Of a DNA stretch of 64,000 bases, positions 37,701 to 52,400 are shown piece by piece. The translations under genes were made by a program, and so were the position numbers. How positions within the stretch are numbered: position 1 is the first letter of the stretch; each line of letters opens with the position of its first letter. The DNA comes from Lineus longissimus (lineage: Eukaryota > Nemertea > Pilidiophora > Heteronemertea > Lineidae): contig NC_088311.1 of NCBI RefSeq assembly GCF_910592395.1, positions 7,258,501-7,322,500 on the forward strand, read 5' to 3'. The notes under the pieces were generated by a model. The model was not told the origin of the DNA and made no database searches. It worked only from the letters and a program-made list of their open reading frames with translations.

Positions 37701-40700
37701 ATGTTCCCGAACCAGATGAACGGTCTCTCTTGACGTATGTGTCCTCCCTGTATGATGTGTTCCCAGTTGTCCCCAGCGTGGAACAGTCAGTCAGGGACAA
37801 CGTAAGTGATGGAGTTGGGGTTACTGGGCCGGAGTATTAAAAAAAGGGACTGGTCTACCCCTCTCCACTAATCAGCTGAGCGCTTGACCCTTGGACCTCT
37901 TGTTACCAGATATGGCGCAGTTAATACCAGATATACCTCATCTCCCTCAACTTTGCACTATGTCTTGAATTGTGCAGGATTTCTACAAATAGTCAGATGA
38001 TGTACTGTAAGTTATAATAAGTAATATAAGTTTTCTTGAACTCCGCCATTGGCAAAAAATGTTATCTCAGGTAATTCTCTCCAAGTACCTTATTATCTTT
38101 CAGTTTGATATGTGAATTTCTTCTTTCAGGAGAGACAACTGAAGCTGGATGAATATCGTGATCTTGCCTCGTCTTTACTCAACTGGATCAAAGATGCTAC
38201 AGCCATCATGTTAAATAGAAACTTTCCTCAGACGTTAGTGGAACTTAGAGTAAGTGATGCGCTGGTGGAAACAACCTCAGCTCCAGGGGCGTTGCGATCG
38301 AGTTGTGAATTTTTAACCTTGTGCATTTTTAACAAAAAAGGCTTGTCGATTGATTGTATTTTCACACCTGTCGCAGAACTTTGCGTGTTCAGTATAATCT
38401 GCAGATGTTTCGATTATTTGAGATGTATATTTAGATCAGTGGTGTTTATCTATTGTTCAATTTGAATACTGCAGAAATTGATAATGATTGATTGATTCCT
38501 ACCACAATTATGGCGAGCGGTAACGATGATCTTTATTTTCAAGTTGGCAATGAATATTTTGAATGATCAGTGTCAGTTTTGGATTTGATCCTAAATCCTG
38601 GCTGGCTGGGTACATTGTAGTTTCGAGACCGCTAATGAGCTCAGCCTTCAGTTATGGAGAGAGGTATGAGAATATATTGACATATCGATGAAAAGTTTGA
38701 TATCTGCTCATGTATCCTTCATATTTAAAAATGGCTCAGAGAGAATTACTGGTATTTGCACTTAGTATGGCCTACAGTGTGAATTCATGTTCAATTGGGA
38801 CTTAAGTAGAATTTGCCACATGAATTTTTTCGTGATTAATATGGCCAGCAGCTTCTGATCTTAAATCGATGACAAAGTTCTGGGCTAAAGTTACTGCCGC
38901 CCATTTTTACACATCAAATGTACAGAGCAATGTACACACCATCTGTTGTACCACCTCCCATTTCAATATACCCAGGGCCTGACTAATAATGCAACATAAG
39001 CTGTCTGAATCAGCTATTGATTTTTCATGCGTTCACTCAATGTACCACAGTGTATTATCCTTTGTAGGCCTAGAAATTTACGATATTGTGAAATTATGAT
39101 TATTCAAAAACATGAGAGTTTTGGTTGACATTGCCATATTTTCTGTGTGGAAGTATTCACATAGTTAGGAAGGTAGGTCAAAAGGGTCAGCAAATATTTC
39201 AGGAGGATGTTTCAGATGTCTAGGAGGAGGTGGTACAATAGGTTGTTCAGTTCTGGAGTATGGAGATCCAGATATCATAAACGGTGAAACTGACTTGATG
39301 CAATTACATATGCTGATGTTGACACTAACACCTTAATTTGAATGGGGGCTGTCTCAACAATGACTGAGTGCGATATTTCTCTGGAATTGCCTTCAAAATC
39401 AAATAAAGATTAAAGGGGTCCCTATCTCTAGCGTAGTTTAGAGCAAAACCGCTGAAAGTGACCAAAGTGAAAATAACTTCCTTTTCAAATGATACTGCTC
39501 ATTTATTATCAGAGATTTCCTGTAGGGGTTAACTATAAATCACTGTAGCCGCATTTGTCATGAATTGCTGCTACAGTACCACTACTCATCTAGTGTGCTG
39601 GATGAATCAATAAAGAAATGATAGGAAAACTAATAAAGGTGGGGTTTAAACTAACAACCAGTCCCACACGAAGCATGACTGCGCATGGCGATGAGCTGTC
39701 CCAGGTGAGCTGGACCAGTTCACTTTTAAGATAATCTCCCACGCAGTGAGAGGCCCTGGCCAGGAAATGTAGTCATTAAATGGAAAGTGCATAGTCTCGG
39801 AGAGATTATAAATTTGTTCCAATTTTTCACACTATGACCGAAGAAATGGATGCATTAACAGTTGTAAAAAGGAAATAGTTTGCCAAAAGAAAATTTGTGC
39901 TAATGGTTCTCCTGGCTTATCACAAAAATAGTATCAGGATATTTTTCATGTGTTGTGTTTATCTGGTCTGTTGCTGTGGCAACGAGTATTAAGTTCCTGA
40001 TGGGCATAACATGTTAACATTGTTGTGCTGCCAGATTAGTTGACATTGCTGCAATATTGCTGATTAGAATTTTACACTGTTGGCTACGTACCTGCCTAAT
40101 GTCTATTTGTTAGAGGGTAAATCGTGAAAAGTTTGTAAAACGTTGGCGAATTTGCTTATTTTGAATTGGCGGGTGACTGTTTATTGTGTTTACTGCTGAA
40201 ATCTAGTGAAAATGCATAAGAATTGAATGCAGGAACATATATTACTTTGCATCAAAATTCATTATTTGTAATACTAAGGCTCAAATTCTTACCAGACTGT
40301 GTTAATGTCAACCCTTTGGATGTTGTAGTTGAAGAATGTGATGACTAGTTACAATAGCTAATCAATACTTCAATAGCCCCTCACTTGATATTTCAAGCCC
40401 ACTTCACAAGCTGATCAATTTTGATGCACAGTTTCATGAATTGATCCGGCATTGTTTTGGAATCTCATGGGAATTTTGCTTCTGAATTGGAAACTTTCGA
40501 CATTTGTTGTTGAGTCTGGAGTAAAAGCTAGTTGGAACACCAGGCACATCCTGGCCAAATTTAGCTTCGACTTTAAAACATCTGATCTCTCTATCTTCCT
40601 TACTCTTTCTTTTCCGTCTTTTCAGAGATACCTTAAAGATTTCAATAGATATAGAGTGGAAGAAGTCCCGCCACGACTTCAGCAAATGCGCAAAATTAAG

Positions 40701-43700
40701 GATCTTTTTAACGGGCTGGAGTCGCTAGGTGCTGAAAACAGTGACTTTTTAGAGACGTCGCTCCACTTAGATAACATAGGCAGACTGTGGGATAGATTCA
40801 CTTTAGCTCAACAAGAAAAAGAAATGGCCATCCAAGCTGAAATAACAAGGTGAGTTTAAGAATTTGGTTGATATCGTCCAAATAGTTGGGACTATTTGAC
40901 CCTCAAAGGCGCCATGAGTCACATTTCTGAGTGTAATACAGAAGGAGAATATTGGTCTATAGATGGCTAACCAAATTGGCCGTTAGGTTCCAAGCAATTA
41001 AACCGTTGCTATCTACATGTAAATGTAAACGTCTTTCCTTTGTGTTTATTACAGGTTGGAAAGGTTACAACGACTGGCTGAGAAGCTGATACGTGATGCC
41101 AAGGGTAGTGAGGATCGACTCGGTGATATAGAACGGAAACTCACGGAGGTACGTCCAAACCGAGAATGACCGGTGTAGATGGGCATTCGAGAATTGAGAG
41201 CAGGGGTGTGTCCACTGGAAAGATTTCAGTATTGCTCATAAAGCACCTTCCAAAGAGAAAAATTAGAGTGATACTTTCTTTGAAAAAACACCTACTGTTC
41301 TGCAACGGTGGTCAGTAATCTTGTTGCGTGTTTGTCCTCGGCCATCTTTTGCTCGTTTTATACTTCAACAATCTTACTTTTCTTTATTAGGTTATTGCAA
41401 AGGTAAACATTTGGTGGAAAGGTTGATTCTAATAACAAACTAGATTTCTGCTTAATCTGGTTGCCAGTCTGAATTTATCAAATCAAAACTGACTAGCCTG
41501 TTTATTATTTCGTTCCTGCTAAAGTTGTATGGACCTGTTTCCTTTGCGATCATTTTCATGCTTCTGTAAAAGGCGAGTCTTATCCTTAAATCTCTCCAAT
41601 CGCTATAATTATTGCAAATTGTGGGGAGATTGTTATGATAACGGTAAAGATTTGAGGGTCTTTCTGGTGTAACAGTGTGGTTTCTCAGTTCTAAAATCTA
41701 ACTGAAAAGTAAATGCCATGCAGGTGTAGTTGGCTCTAGTCTAGAAGTCAGTGGCCGTTGATTCCCTGCAAATCCATGCACAGACTAGTTCATTGGTACA
41801 TGTAGTTCTGTCACAATCTCTTGCTTGCTTTGTATTTCCACTGGTTTTACAATCATACATTCCTTGTACATTTTCGCCTTGGGTGATGGGGTTTCAGATA
41901 GGCACAAATGATGAAAACATTGAAATAGCTACATGTAGAGAGACTAACAGTTATCTTTCATGTCGTCGAAAAGGGCACTAAAGACCAAAGTAGACCATCG
42001 GAAGCAAAGTGTGTGGTTTGATAAGAAACCATTGATGATTGTTTTATACAGTACCAGTTTTGATCACTTGGGGTTTAGTCCAATGAAATTCAACCACCAA
42101 GGTTGGCTTACCCTAGCTCTAACAAGTCCTATAATAATCTACTGATTATCCAAGTTATCCTGCTTCATCTCATATGTTAGCATTTGAGGTGGTGGTCAAC
42201 ATATTTTTTAGCATCGGGGCACTGAACTAGATTTGCAGTACATAGCCTCACAAAAAGAGTTGACATTCCTGTATCACATTGAAAAAGATTTGTAATTATA
42301 AAAGCATCTTGCTACAAAATATTTTAATGCCAGTCAAATTTGTTTCAAATTTGCTATCTGGAAGCCAATTTTCAAGAAGGTGCAAGTCGCGCAGAAGATG
42401 AGCCTTAATGACATCAGGAGAAAATGGCAGATGTTGATATATGCTCAGAATAACAAAAGGCGAACAACAGTGAAATGAACAACCAGTCTGTCTCAACCTA
42501 CCAAGCTCAGAACGACATACGCCTGGTTTTGGTGTGATATGTCTGTTAACTGTCAACTGTTAATTCCGCCTGAAGATTCCAATACTGGCTTGGGTGCAGG
42601 TGGGGAGAGAGCGTGTGAGGAGTCTCCCCGCATATAACAAGTTCAGGTTGTTGCTTTATGATATCTATTCAGAATTTCCTGAATTTTGATTTTTTTTGGG
42701 TTTCAGGAGGAAGGCCGTCTGGAACGGCTCCACCCAGTAGACGCTAAGCACACCTGTGATGCAATTGACCATTCCCTGAGAGTGGAGGAGACCACGCTCA
42801 GGAACATGTTCAGTGATGTTCAGACGCTAAAGAATGGCAGATACCACCAAGCTGACGATCTATACAAAAGGTAGGAATCAGAATCCGTCTGAATGATCAT
42901 ATTCTTAATCATGATCATGTCTGAATGAGCCGATTCTGAATCAGAATTTGTCTAAATGACCAGATTCTTAATCAGAATCTGTCTGAATGACCAGATTCTT
43001 AATCATGATTATGTCTGAATGAGCGGATTTTGAATCAGAATTTGTCTAAATGACCAGATTCTTAATCAGAATCTGTCTGAATGACCAGATTCTTAATCAT
43101 GATTATGTCTGAATGAGCGGATTTTGAATCAGAATTTGTTTAAATGACCAGATTCCTTATCAGAATCTGTCTAAATGACCAGATTCTTAATCATGATTAT
43201 GTCTGAATGAGCGGATTTTGAATCAGAATTTGTTTAAATGACCAGATTCCTTATCAGAATCTGTCTAAATGACCAGATTCTTAATCAGAATCCATCTGAA
43301 TGACTGAATTCTTAATTGAAATCCGTCTGAGAGCATTGGGCTGTCAGAGGGACACAGTGGTCACATGAGAAGCCCTTGATACCAAATGAGAAATCTGTCC
43401 AGACCGGAGGGTGTGGAGGAAACCTGTGCGGAAACTATGCTCCACTTGGAGCATCAGGTTAGGTGGTCAGACTGTTCTTATCTACAGTGCTTTCTTTACT
43501 GTTACAGGATTTTTGAGTTGCACCAGCGGTGGCTAAGCCTATGGACCAAGTTACAAAATGACATCTACCAAAAACTCACGGCCAGGACGTACGTTCAGGA
43601 AGGCAAAACGATCACGAGACGAAAAGAGGTGATAACGGAAGTCAGACTCGTCGAGACGAATGAGGTGTTCAAGAAACTACAGCAGTGCTTGGATTGGATA

Positions 43701-46700
43701 CAAGACAAACTGGTATGATGAATAGTTGGTATTGCAGATTTTGGGACATTTAGGAGCATTTCAGGGCCAGCTATGTCTTAAAACTGGGAAGTATACCACT
43801 TAAGGATTTGTCACATTTAGAAGAAGCAAATAGAAGAGCTCATTTCAAAGGAAGGTTTTATCAGACAGATCAAGGAAATCATTTGGGAAACGCCCTCATA
43901 AATTAGCAAGACATGAATCGTCGGAATTCTCTTTCCACTGTCAATTTCATTGCCTCATCCGTTTCAGAATGTTGTTGACAAAACTGATTACGGATCTGAC
44001 CTACAGTCCGTGCAAGAGGCGATCACACGACATCAACCTGTTCACAGAGAGATCATGGAGTTCCAGCCCAGGATGGAGAAGTGCATGGCTGACAAGGTAC
44101 AGTGGAACCTCGATTAGCAGACACCTCTCTATTAAGGACATCTTCTCTATTAATGACAACTAGTTTGGTCCCGCGTGGCAATTGCACAGCAAACGCAGAA
44201 GAATAAGAAGTAGCATCAACTGTAGCTTTTGGTACAAGAGATTTATCAATCTCATTTTTTGACATATCTTTTAATTAGCGAAAATTTCTTTTGTTCATTT
44301 CAGCGTACGTTGTCACCAGAAGAACAGAAACTATACACTGACATGCTCAACAAGCTAGAAACTGCATATTCGAATCTAACTGTAAGTAGACTTGCTTGTT
44401 TCGCTTGACGCGGAAGTTACTGGTAGAGCTGAGGGAATCCTCTGTGTACAGATGTGTCATGTTCCGATGTGGTAAACGTCAAATAAAAGGGCTTCCTAAC
44501 TTCTCCTCCTCATTTTGTCTTGTTGGTGAAGATCTCTGATGTTATATATAGCCCCCAAAAAACGCATGACCACCGAAACTAACTTCTAGGATGGATTGTG
44601 TTATTAAGCCAAGAATGCCATGTGTTTGGTTGTTAAAATGTGATTGGAAGTAAAAGAACATCAATTCTGTGAAATTTTCGGCACAGAGCTTCTGGGGTAA
44701 TCTTGACTTGATGCGTGCTTTTATACATAAGCATGTGAAATGTTTCTGCGTTCGTCCTTTCAGACATCTTCAAGTGGAAGACTAAGGAGTCTCCAGTCAT
44801 TACAAGAATTCATCCGTGCAGCTACACAGGAACTCATGTGGTTGAACGAGAAAGAAGAGATTGAGATTTCACGCGACTGGAGCTCACAAGCGCTACAGAT
44901 GGGCGAAACGGAACAGTACTATGAGGTATGTTAGGTGGTGTTGGCCATTTTTGATTCATCTTTCATGGGCGTTCCTCCTGCAGCTTTGTTTCGTACGGCT
45001 GTCAGTTGCTAAGTGGCTGGTTGTGTCACGGGTTTGGTTCTGTCGTAGGATCAGTGATTGCACCAGGACATGTCAAGACCTCAAACAGACATTGTAAACA
45101 CAATGGTCTTGACTGAATTGAACAAGACCTCATACAGACACTGTAATCACCATGGTCTTGACTGATTCTCCCAAGACCTCTTACAGACATTGTAAACACC
45201 ATGGTCTTGACTGATTCTCCCAAGACCTCATACAGACATTGTTAACACAATGGTCTTGACTGAATTGAACAAGACCTCATACAGACACTGTAATCACCAT
45301 GGTCTTGACTGATTCTCCCAAGACCTCATACTGACATTGTAAACACAATGGTCTTGACTGAATTGAACAAGACCTCATACAGACACTGTAATCACCATGG
45401 TCTTGACTGATTCTCCCAAGACCTCATACAGACATTGTAAACACAATGGTCTTGACTGAATTGAACAAGATCTCGTACAGACATTGTAAACACCATGGTC
45501 TTGACTGATTCTCCCAAGACCTCATACAGACATTGTTAACACAATGGTCTTGACTGAATTGAACAAGACCTCATACAGACATTGTAAACACCATGGTCTT
45601 GACTGATTCTCCCAAGACCTCATACAGACATTGTTAACACAATGGTCTTGACTGAATCTACAAGGACCTCAGGCAGACGTTGTTGACGCACTGGTCTTGA
45701 CTGGTTCAGCACCTTAAACATACATTAAAACATGGTCGTCTTGACATGTGACATCCACAACTGCCATTGTAACTGCACTTACAGCTGTGATACTCTAATC
45801 AAATAAAACAACCTGGAGTTTCAAATTTTTTACATTCTTCAAAAGCTTTGAATGAACTCTGTCAAAATTCAATCTGACATCTTTAAAAAGTAATTTTTTG
45901 GGCTGAATGACTTTAAGAATCAACTGTACATCCTCCTTAAAGATATTTTTCTTTTAATTTTTATGACATAATTCTCAAATCAACTGTTTTCTCTTTGCCT
46001 TTTTGCTCAACAGATCGGGTATTCTCAATTTAAGGTGGGCACCTTATGGTGTTTAGTCTGGTACTTTGCATGTTGTTGTCTGTGATATGTTGTTGAGCTC
46101 CTCTTGTCGTTTCTATTGTAATGTTCATCACTTTTGTATAAAACAATTTTATTTTCCATTATAATTGCTCTTGTCTTATTTGCTGCCCTTAAACGTGACA
46201 TCAGAGTGCTATAAAAACAAAAGGGACAGTAAGAGCGATGGAAAATTCTTTGGTGTGATCGGTCAGTCTGCTCCTTTTTTGCGACCGGCATTGTGTCTAA
46301 ACTAAATGTAAATCGCCTGTGTCCCTCTTTATTTAGAATGGCGTTTCCATTTGTATCTGATGATTGCATCTACTTTTGGATTGTGCGTTCCTTGAAATAC
46401 ATATCGATGTCTCGAAAAGGTTGCATGGTTTGATCAATAATACACCTTATACCCCGCCTTGAATGTTGTTTAGCTAAGTTGATAGATAGTTTCTACGCAT
46501 TAAACTTTTCAGCACATGTCCATTTTCAGATTTTCTAATGGGATTTCTGCCTTCTATTTGCAAACTAACATAAAAACTGAAGTCATGCAAGCAGTTGTTC
46601 CCTGAGCAGCATTCATGTACTGAATAGGGTGATCTAGCAAAGATCTACATGCAGGCTCCCAGCCAGTGTTCAGTATATGATGACTGTTTAGACTGAAATT

Positions 46701-49458
46701 CGTTTGTGTGATTTTGGCCCTTATTATGTCCATGCTTTCTATTCAAGATTTATATAAGTTTTTTCCAAAATTTCTTTCAAATCCATTGTCTCGTCACCCT
46801 GAGTGAAAAGCCCCAATTTTAATTTCTGCGATGCAGCCATGAGAATGTGACAAGTGATTACAATTGAACCGGTCAGCAGCCGGATTCCTACCATAATCGT
46901 CATGTTGTCTTGGCTGCATCATAGGTCGCAGCAACCAAAATTGCTCGTCTGCACAGCAATAAAGCTTCATCAATGTCAGAATGATCTCACGTTCTTTTTG
47001 TTTGTAGACTGTCGGCTTTTCATGTCATCTTTTAAAATTTTTAATATAATTTTTGCGATACTAACAAGCAAAACTGTTGCATCTTGAGTTTATGTCCTGC
47101 ATCTTTAGATAGAGTGTACAGTTCAAAGTGTTTGATCTGAACATGTTTCACCAGATAAACTTGGAATTGCTACCAAATTGCCTACCAGATTGCAAAAAGC
47201 TGGTCACCAATGTCCAGGTCTGTAGTAAGCAGGAAGTCTTTAATGGATCAGGTAATGAAGATCACTCATATCTGAATACAGGATTTCAATTTTGGTTTTG
47301 GGATCCCGTCACACTTATCAGCAATTCACAGCGTTACTCATCATACTCATCATTCAAAATGGCCCTTGATTGGTTTCCCTAGATGCACCCTTCCTCCTTC
47401 TCAACTATCTTGTCACAATCGATTTCCAGGCTCTAATGAGCGAACTCGAGAATCGTGAATCCCAGTTCAACAAGGTGCAAGACAAGGGTGAGGCCTTGGT
47501 ACTAGACAGACATCCAGCATCCAAGACGATAGAGGTACGTGCGCTTCTCTCAGCAACAGCATCCCAATCCCAGCCGCAGGTTGGGAAGGTTCAGGGCAGG
47601 TTCGGGTCAAATTGAAATTCAATTTGGGTGAGGTTTGAACACTTCGTGGATTGAGGGTGATTTTAAAACATTGCAGGAGGAACTGGTGATTGCTAATTTG
47701 ACTCGACGGCAATTTTGGCAAATTTTGTTATCGAGTTAAGTTTTCGAGAATCCTTTCCCTGCAGAAGCTTCAAAATATGCGTCAAATTATCACGATGCCT
47801 TGATACTTTTTGCATCACCCTTTATCTTTGAAGGCTTGAGGTTGGGATTGGAACTTTTTTTTGAATGAGGGATGGATTGAACCGATTAACATGGGCATGA
47901 TGAATAATGTGTCGATATTAGATATCTTTCAGTATTGAAGCAAAGTAGTATTAGACTAGTTTATGCTCGAGTGTGGTAAGTAGATACCAACATACTTTGG
48001 AGTCCAATCCTGATGGTCAGGATTTCTGTAAATGAAAGGGCCAGGCAGCTTTGGCTGAGGAGGCACTATACTAATTTTGTCCTCTATGGCTGGTGGCTAA
48101 CAAAAGGCCGGCCTTGGATCGGTGGTTGGTCTCGATCCTGATACTAGATGGCAAGCTCCCCAATGGGCATCTCAGAATGATCATGATGTATTATACAATT
48201 CCAAGTCAACTCGGGTTTTCAGCAAGAAAAAAGTAATACATGTAATGACTAATCCTGTTGCAGCAACTGGAGCGATTGTTTCTTTTTGTAAAATGTTCAT
48301 GTTTATCATTTCAGGCTTATATGCAAGCTATGCAAACACAATGGTCTTGGCTGTTACAGCTGACCATGTGCTTAGAAACTCATCTCAAATATGCATCTTC
48401 ATACTACCAGGTAAGTGCGGCCATGACAAATGACATGCTAATGAGGAGTTAGGTAAAAGACACTCCCTGGGCTTAAGGAGGTGACACCCTATCGGGGCCA
48501 AAACCACCCTACTATGCTGAGTGTATCTGGTCAGCCTACCTTGCCGTCGTAATGCAGTTTTCGGCAGCAAACCTCTCCAGTTGGCTGGTAACACCACCCG
48601 TGAAGAAGTCTGACATCTCCAGTTTGCTATCAGTAATGAGGAAGAGTTAAACAAGCTTAGTTTTCACTCGTTGTTTTGTTTGCAGTTCTTTGAAGATTGC
48701 CGTAACTGTGAGAATTGGATGCTGAGGCAAGAGGATGTATTAAGTATTCATTTCGCACGCGATGATGTCAACCTTGACGAGGGTGAGAAACTGATGCGGG
48801 AAATGCAGGTACGTTGGAAGAAATTACAAAAAGCGAACTTGGTGTTCCTAGAGAACAAATCTATGTGTTCTTCTTAAATTCAATCTCTCTTTTTAATTTT
48901 GACAGTAGATTCAAAGACTTGTTTGGTTGATGAACTTGACAATCAGTTTCGACTCTTGTTCCCTCTAAGTTGGGCTGTCAGTTTCCAGTCTACTGGCCAA
49001 AATCAAAGGCGAAATCCATTCTCTTGTTGGAGGTTAACTGTCATTTGTGATGGGTCATATGAAACAAGGTCTGTCTTCTTCAATTCTCATATCTGTGACT
49101 TCCTAAACCATCTTTACGCTTCTTTGCAGGAACTTCGAGAAATGTTGAATGAGTACAAGGCCTTAGTGGACACCCTCAATGAGAAAAGTACCGAAATTAT
49201 TCCACTCAAGTTGAGAAGAAAGCAAATGTCTTCCCCTATCAAAACTACTGCACTCTGCTCATATAAGCAACTGAATGTAAGTCGGGCGATTCTTTTGGGG
49301 CTGATATGAGGGGGGAAAAGTATTATCTGTCTGACCACCGGCATCCCATTATCATTTGTAAATCTGAAACCTTGCTGGCATTTTTAGCTCACCTCTTAGC
49401 AGAGGTGAGCTTATCCCATACCGTGGCGTCCGTCGTCCGTCGTCGTCGTCGTCGTCGA

Positions 49459-49492
<34 letters not shown>

Positions 49493-52400
49493 CGTCGTCC
49501 GTTAGCAGGGCACGTTTCGTAACTGTTAGAGCTATTGAGTTGAAACTTGGTACACATGTACCCTTATGTAATGACACCTTGGAGACCAAGTTTCGGTCCG
49601 ATTCGTTTCATGGTTTGGCCACCAGGGGGCCAAACGTTAAAAGTGAAAATATGCAATATCTCCCTTAATAGTAGTCGGGAAATTTTGAAAAAAATATGGT
49701 AGGTACTTCTAGCAAAGGTGCATCATATATCCTCCGGGTTTTTGATTTGACCTCCTTTTCAAGGTCACAGAGGTCAAATGGTGTAAATTGGCCGTTAGGA
49801 TGTAACGATGGCACGTTTCTAAACTGCAATGACTATTGATACCAAATTTGGTACACATTTACCCCTTAGTCAGGTGATCTCAGGGACCGAAGTTTGGTCC
49901 AATATGATTCACCACTTGACCACCAGGGGGCAAAATCCAAAAACCTTAAAAATGTGATTATTCCTTAACTTCTTGCCCGATTGCCACCAATTTGATATCA
50001 TGGGTACATCTAACCACCATACAGTATATGTCACACAGGTTTTTAATTTGACCTTCTTGTCAAGGTCACAGAGGTCAAATGGCGTAAATTCGCCGTCAGG
50101 CCGTAACTATGGCACGTTTCTTAACTGCAATGACTATTGATCACAAATTAAGTACACATGTACCCCTTGGTCAGGTGATCTCAGGTACCGAAGTTTGGTG
50201 CGATCTGATTTGCCGTTTGGCCTCCAGGGAGGGGGCCAAATCCTAAATTCTTCAAAGTGCCATTATTCCTAGTAATGACTTGCCCGATTGGCACCAATTT
50301 TATATCATAGGTACATCTAATTCTAACAACCATTCAATGTGTCACCCGGGTCTTCTTTGATTTGACCTACTTTTCAAGGTCACAGAGGTCGAATGTTATG
50401 TAAATTGGCCATTTTGGGGAAATTGTAATTGCTTGGACCTACATCAAACCTAACACTACATGACACAATACCATGCTCTTTATCCATCTTTCCTCCACAT
50501 GAGGTGAGCACAATGGCCCTGGCCATTTCATCTTAGAAGCGTTGTGTGATTCAGCATGTGATAGTTGAGGGGAGTAATACAACCTTTTCAATGTGTTAGT
50601 TGTGTGTGGTAATACCACCAACTGTCCTTGCTAAATGTCACTTTCTCCATTCAGATGAGCATCTCCAAGAATGAAGACTGCTTACTCTTAGACAACAGCC
50701 AGCAGGTGAAGTGGAAGGTGCGGAATGCCTCGGGTCAGGAGGGCCTCGTGCCGGCAGTCTGTTTACTCATTCCACCACCAAATCAAGAGGCCATAGACAC
50801 AGCAAACAGGTAGGTTGGCAAATTTGTTTGTACTCTCTATTCACTTAGACGGGTCGGGTCCCTGCCTAAGTCTCAATATCAAAAATGCGACCAATAAATG
50901 AAAAAAAGGCAGTCTATATGATGTTGATTTTGATTCCAGGTTAAAGAAGCGGTTCGATAGTCTCATCTCAATATGGCGCCAACGCCAAGGTCAACTCCGG
51001 AAGAACATGATTTTTGCCACCATCGACGTCGTCAAGAATTGGGATCTTCCAACATTCATGGCACTCGGTCCATCCCAAAGAGAGGCCATTTTCAAGGCAT
51101 TGAATCAAGATACGGATAAACTGCTGTCAGAGAGTGACATCTCGCCACAGGATGCTGCGAAATTGCGGCAAGAAATGGCAGAGTGTAACAAAATATTCAA
51201 AGATTTGTCGGATCGGTCAGGAAAGGAAGGTCACATGGCGAAGTCCCCCTCGCGCCAAATGATCGAACAGATTGACCAGCTCCGACAGATTCTTGAAGGT
51301 CTGGAGCAGCAGCTCGCAAACCGCCAGCGTGATGCTGTCCCGCGAGACATGGATATGCTACAAAGTCTGGTCCATCAACACAAGGTTAGCGTTCGCAGTC
51401 TGAACACTTTTACTACAGGTTCAAGTTGTTGAGGTCGCTGAAATTTGTTTTACCCAAAAGTTATAATTATCATTCTTGGGTTGCTAATTGATTTGGCATT
51501 CATCAAAGATACCTCTACAACAATCAAAATATTGTTAACTGTGAAATGCGATAAAAGTTGTAGAATTTGCTAATGTTTCATTGGCGGTAGACTAAATATT
51601 AAGTTTGCTGCTGAAATTTACTGGTAAATGCGTAGCAGTAGAAATTTCTGACACTTTTTAAGTTCACTTTTGAGAATCAGTAGTCCCTGTTTGAACCGAG
51701 TAGTTTCTATAGACACAATTTCGCCCCTAGTGTCTACAGCAGTTTGACCTTTTTTTCCTTTAGGATTTTGAAACACAACTCCAGAACCATGAACCGCTTA
51801 TAGATTCTATCCAGAGAGCTTATCGTAGCCTGCAAGTACAAAGTCCCCAATCAGATATGAGGTACCAGCAAGCTACAGAGAGATGGGATAGACTTTGGTC
51901 CATGTCACATCTTTACGTCGAAAGGTTAAAAGCCACAGAGATTCTGCTGAACGGCCTAGAGGAGGCCGACCGGGTGCTTATTGATTTCGAAACGATTCTC
52001 CTCTCACAAGACAAGATGTCCTCCGATCGGGCTGTACTCGTACTCGTCATACAAGAACTCAAGGACACTCTCGCAGCTGCTCAAGAACACCAGAATTTGT
52101 TCGAACAGCTCGGTGATGATCTTGTGGCGTTGAGGAAATTTGTGGAACATGGTCGTCCAGGTGTCACAAGTCATCCAGACATTGACAAGTTCACCAAAGA
52201 CACGCAGAGAATCTGTCAGAGATACCAGAGACTTGTCCATGCCATTTCTGAAAGGTAAGTCTCATAGTTACGATTTTTCAGATTGTTTGAATAGTGGATT
52301 TGATTTGAATGACCCCTTGAATCATGTTTGTTTTTTGCAAAATCATGACTTAAAGGCCATATATCAAGGTTTGAAAACATGCTTGATACTCATGAAATAT

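Larger units (their letters stand above)
44926..47429 (+). other. Intron (plakin domain) with minisatellite
   Basis: This 2.5-kb intron contains the tandem array at 45074-45711 and a possible 21-nt microexon at 46014-46034. Nothing else is recognised. Confidence 0.8.

Noticed and set aside
42875-45711. CRISPR arrays
   Set aside because: These arrays have no unique spacers; unit boundaries are continuous and units diverge along their whole length, as in minisatellites. The genome is animal.
49306-49668. Open frame with a long poly-Arg run, and its minus-strand partner
   Set aside because: It is translation of the GTC simple repeat at the head of an interspersed element.
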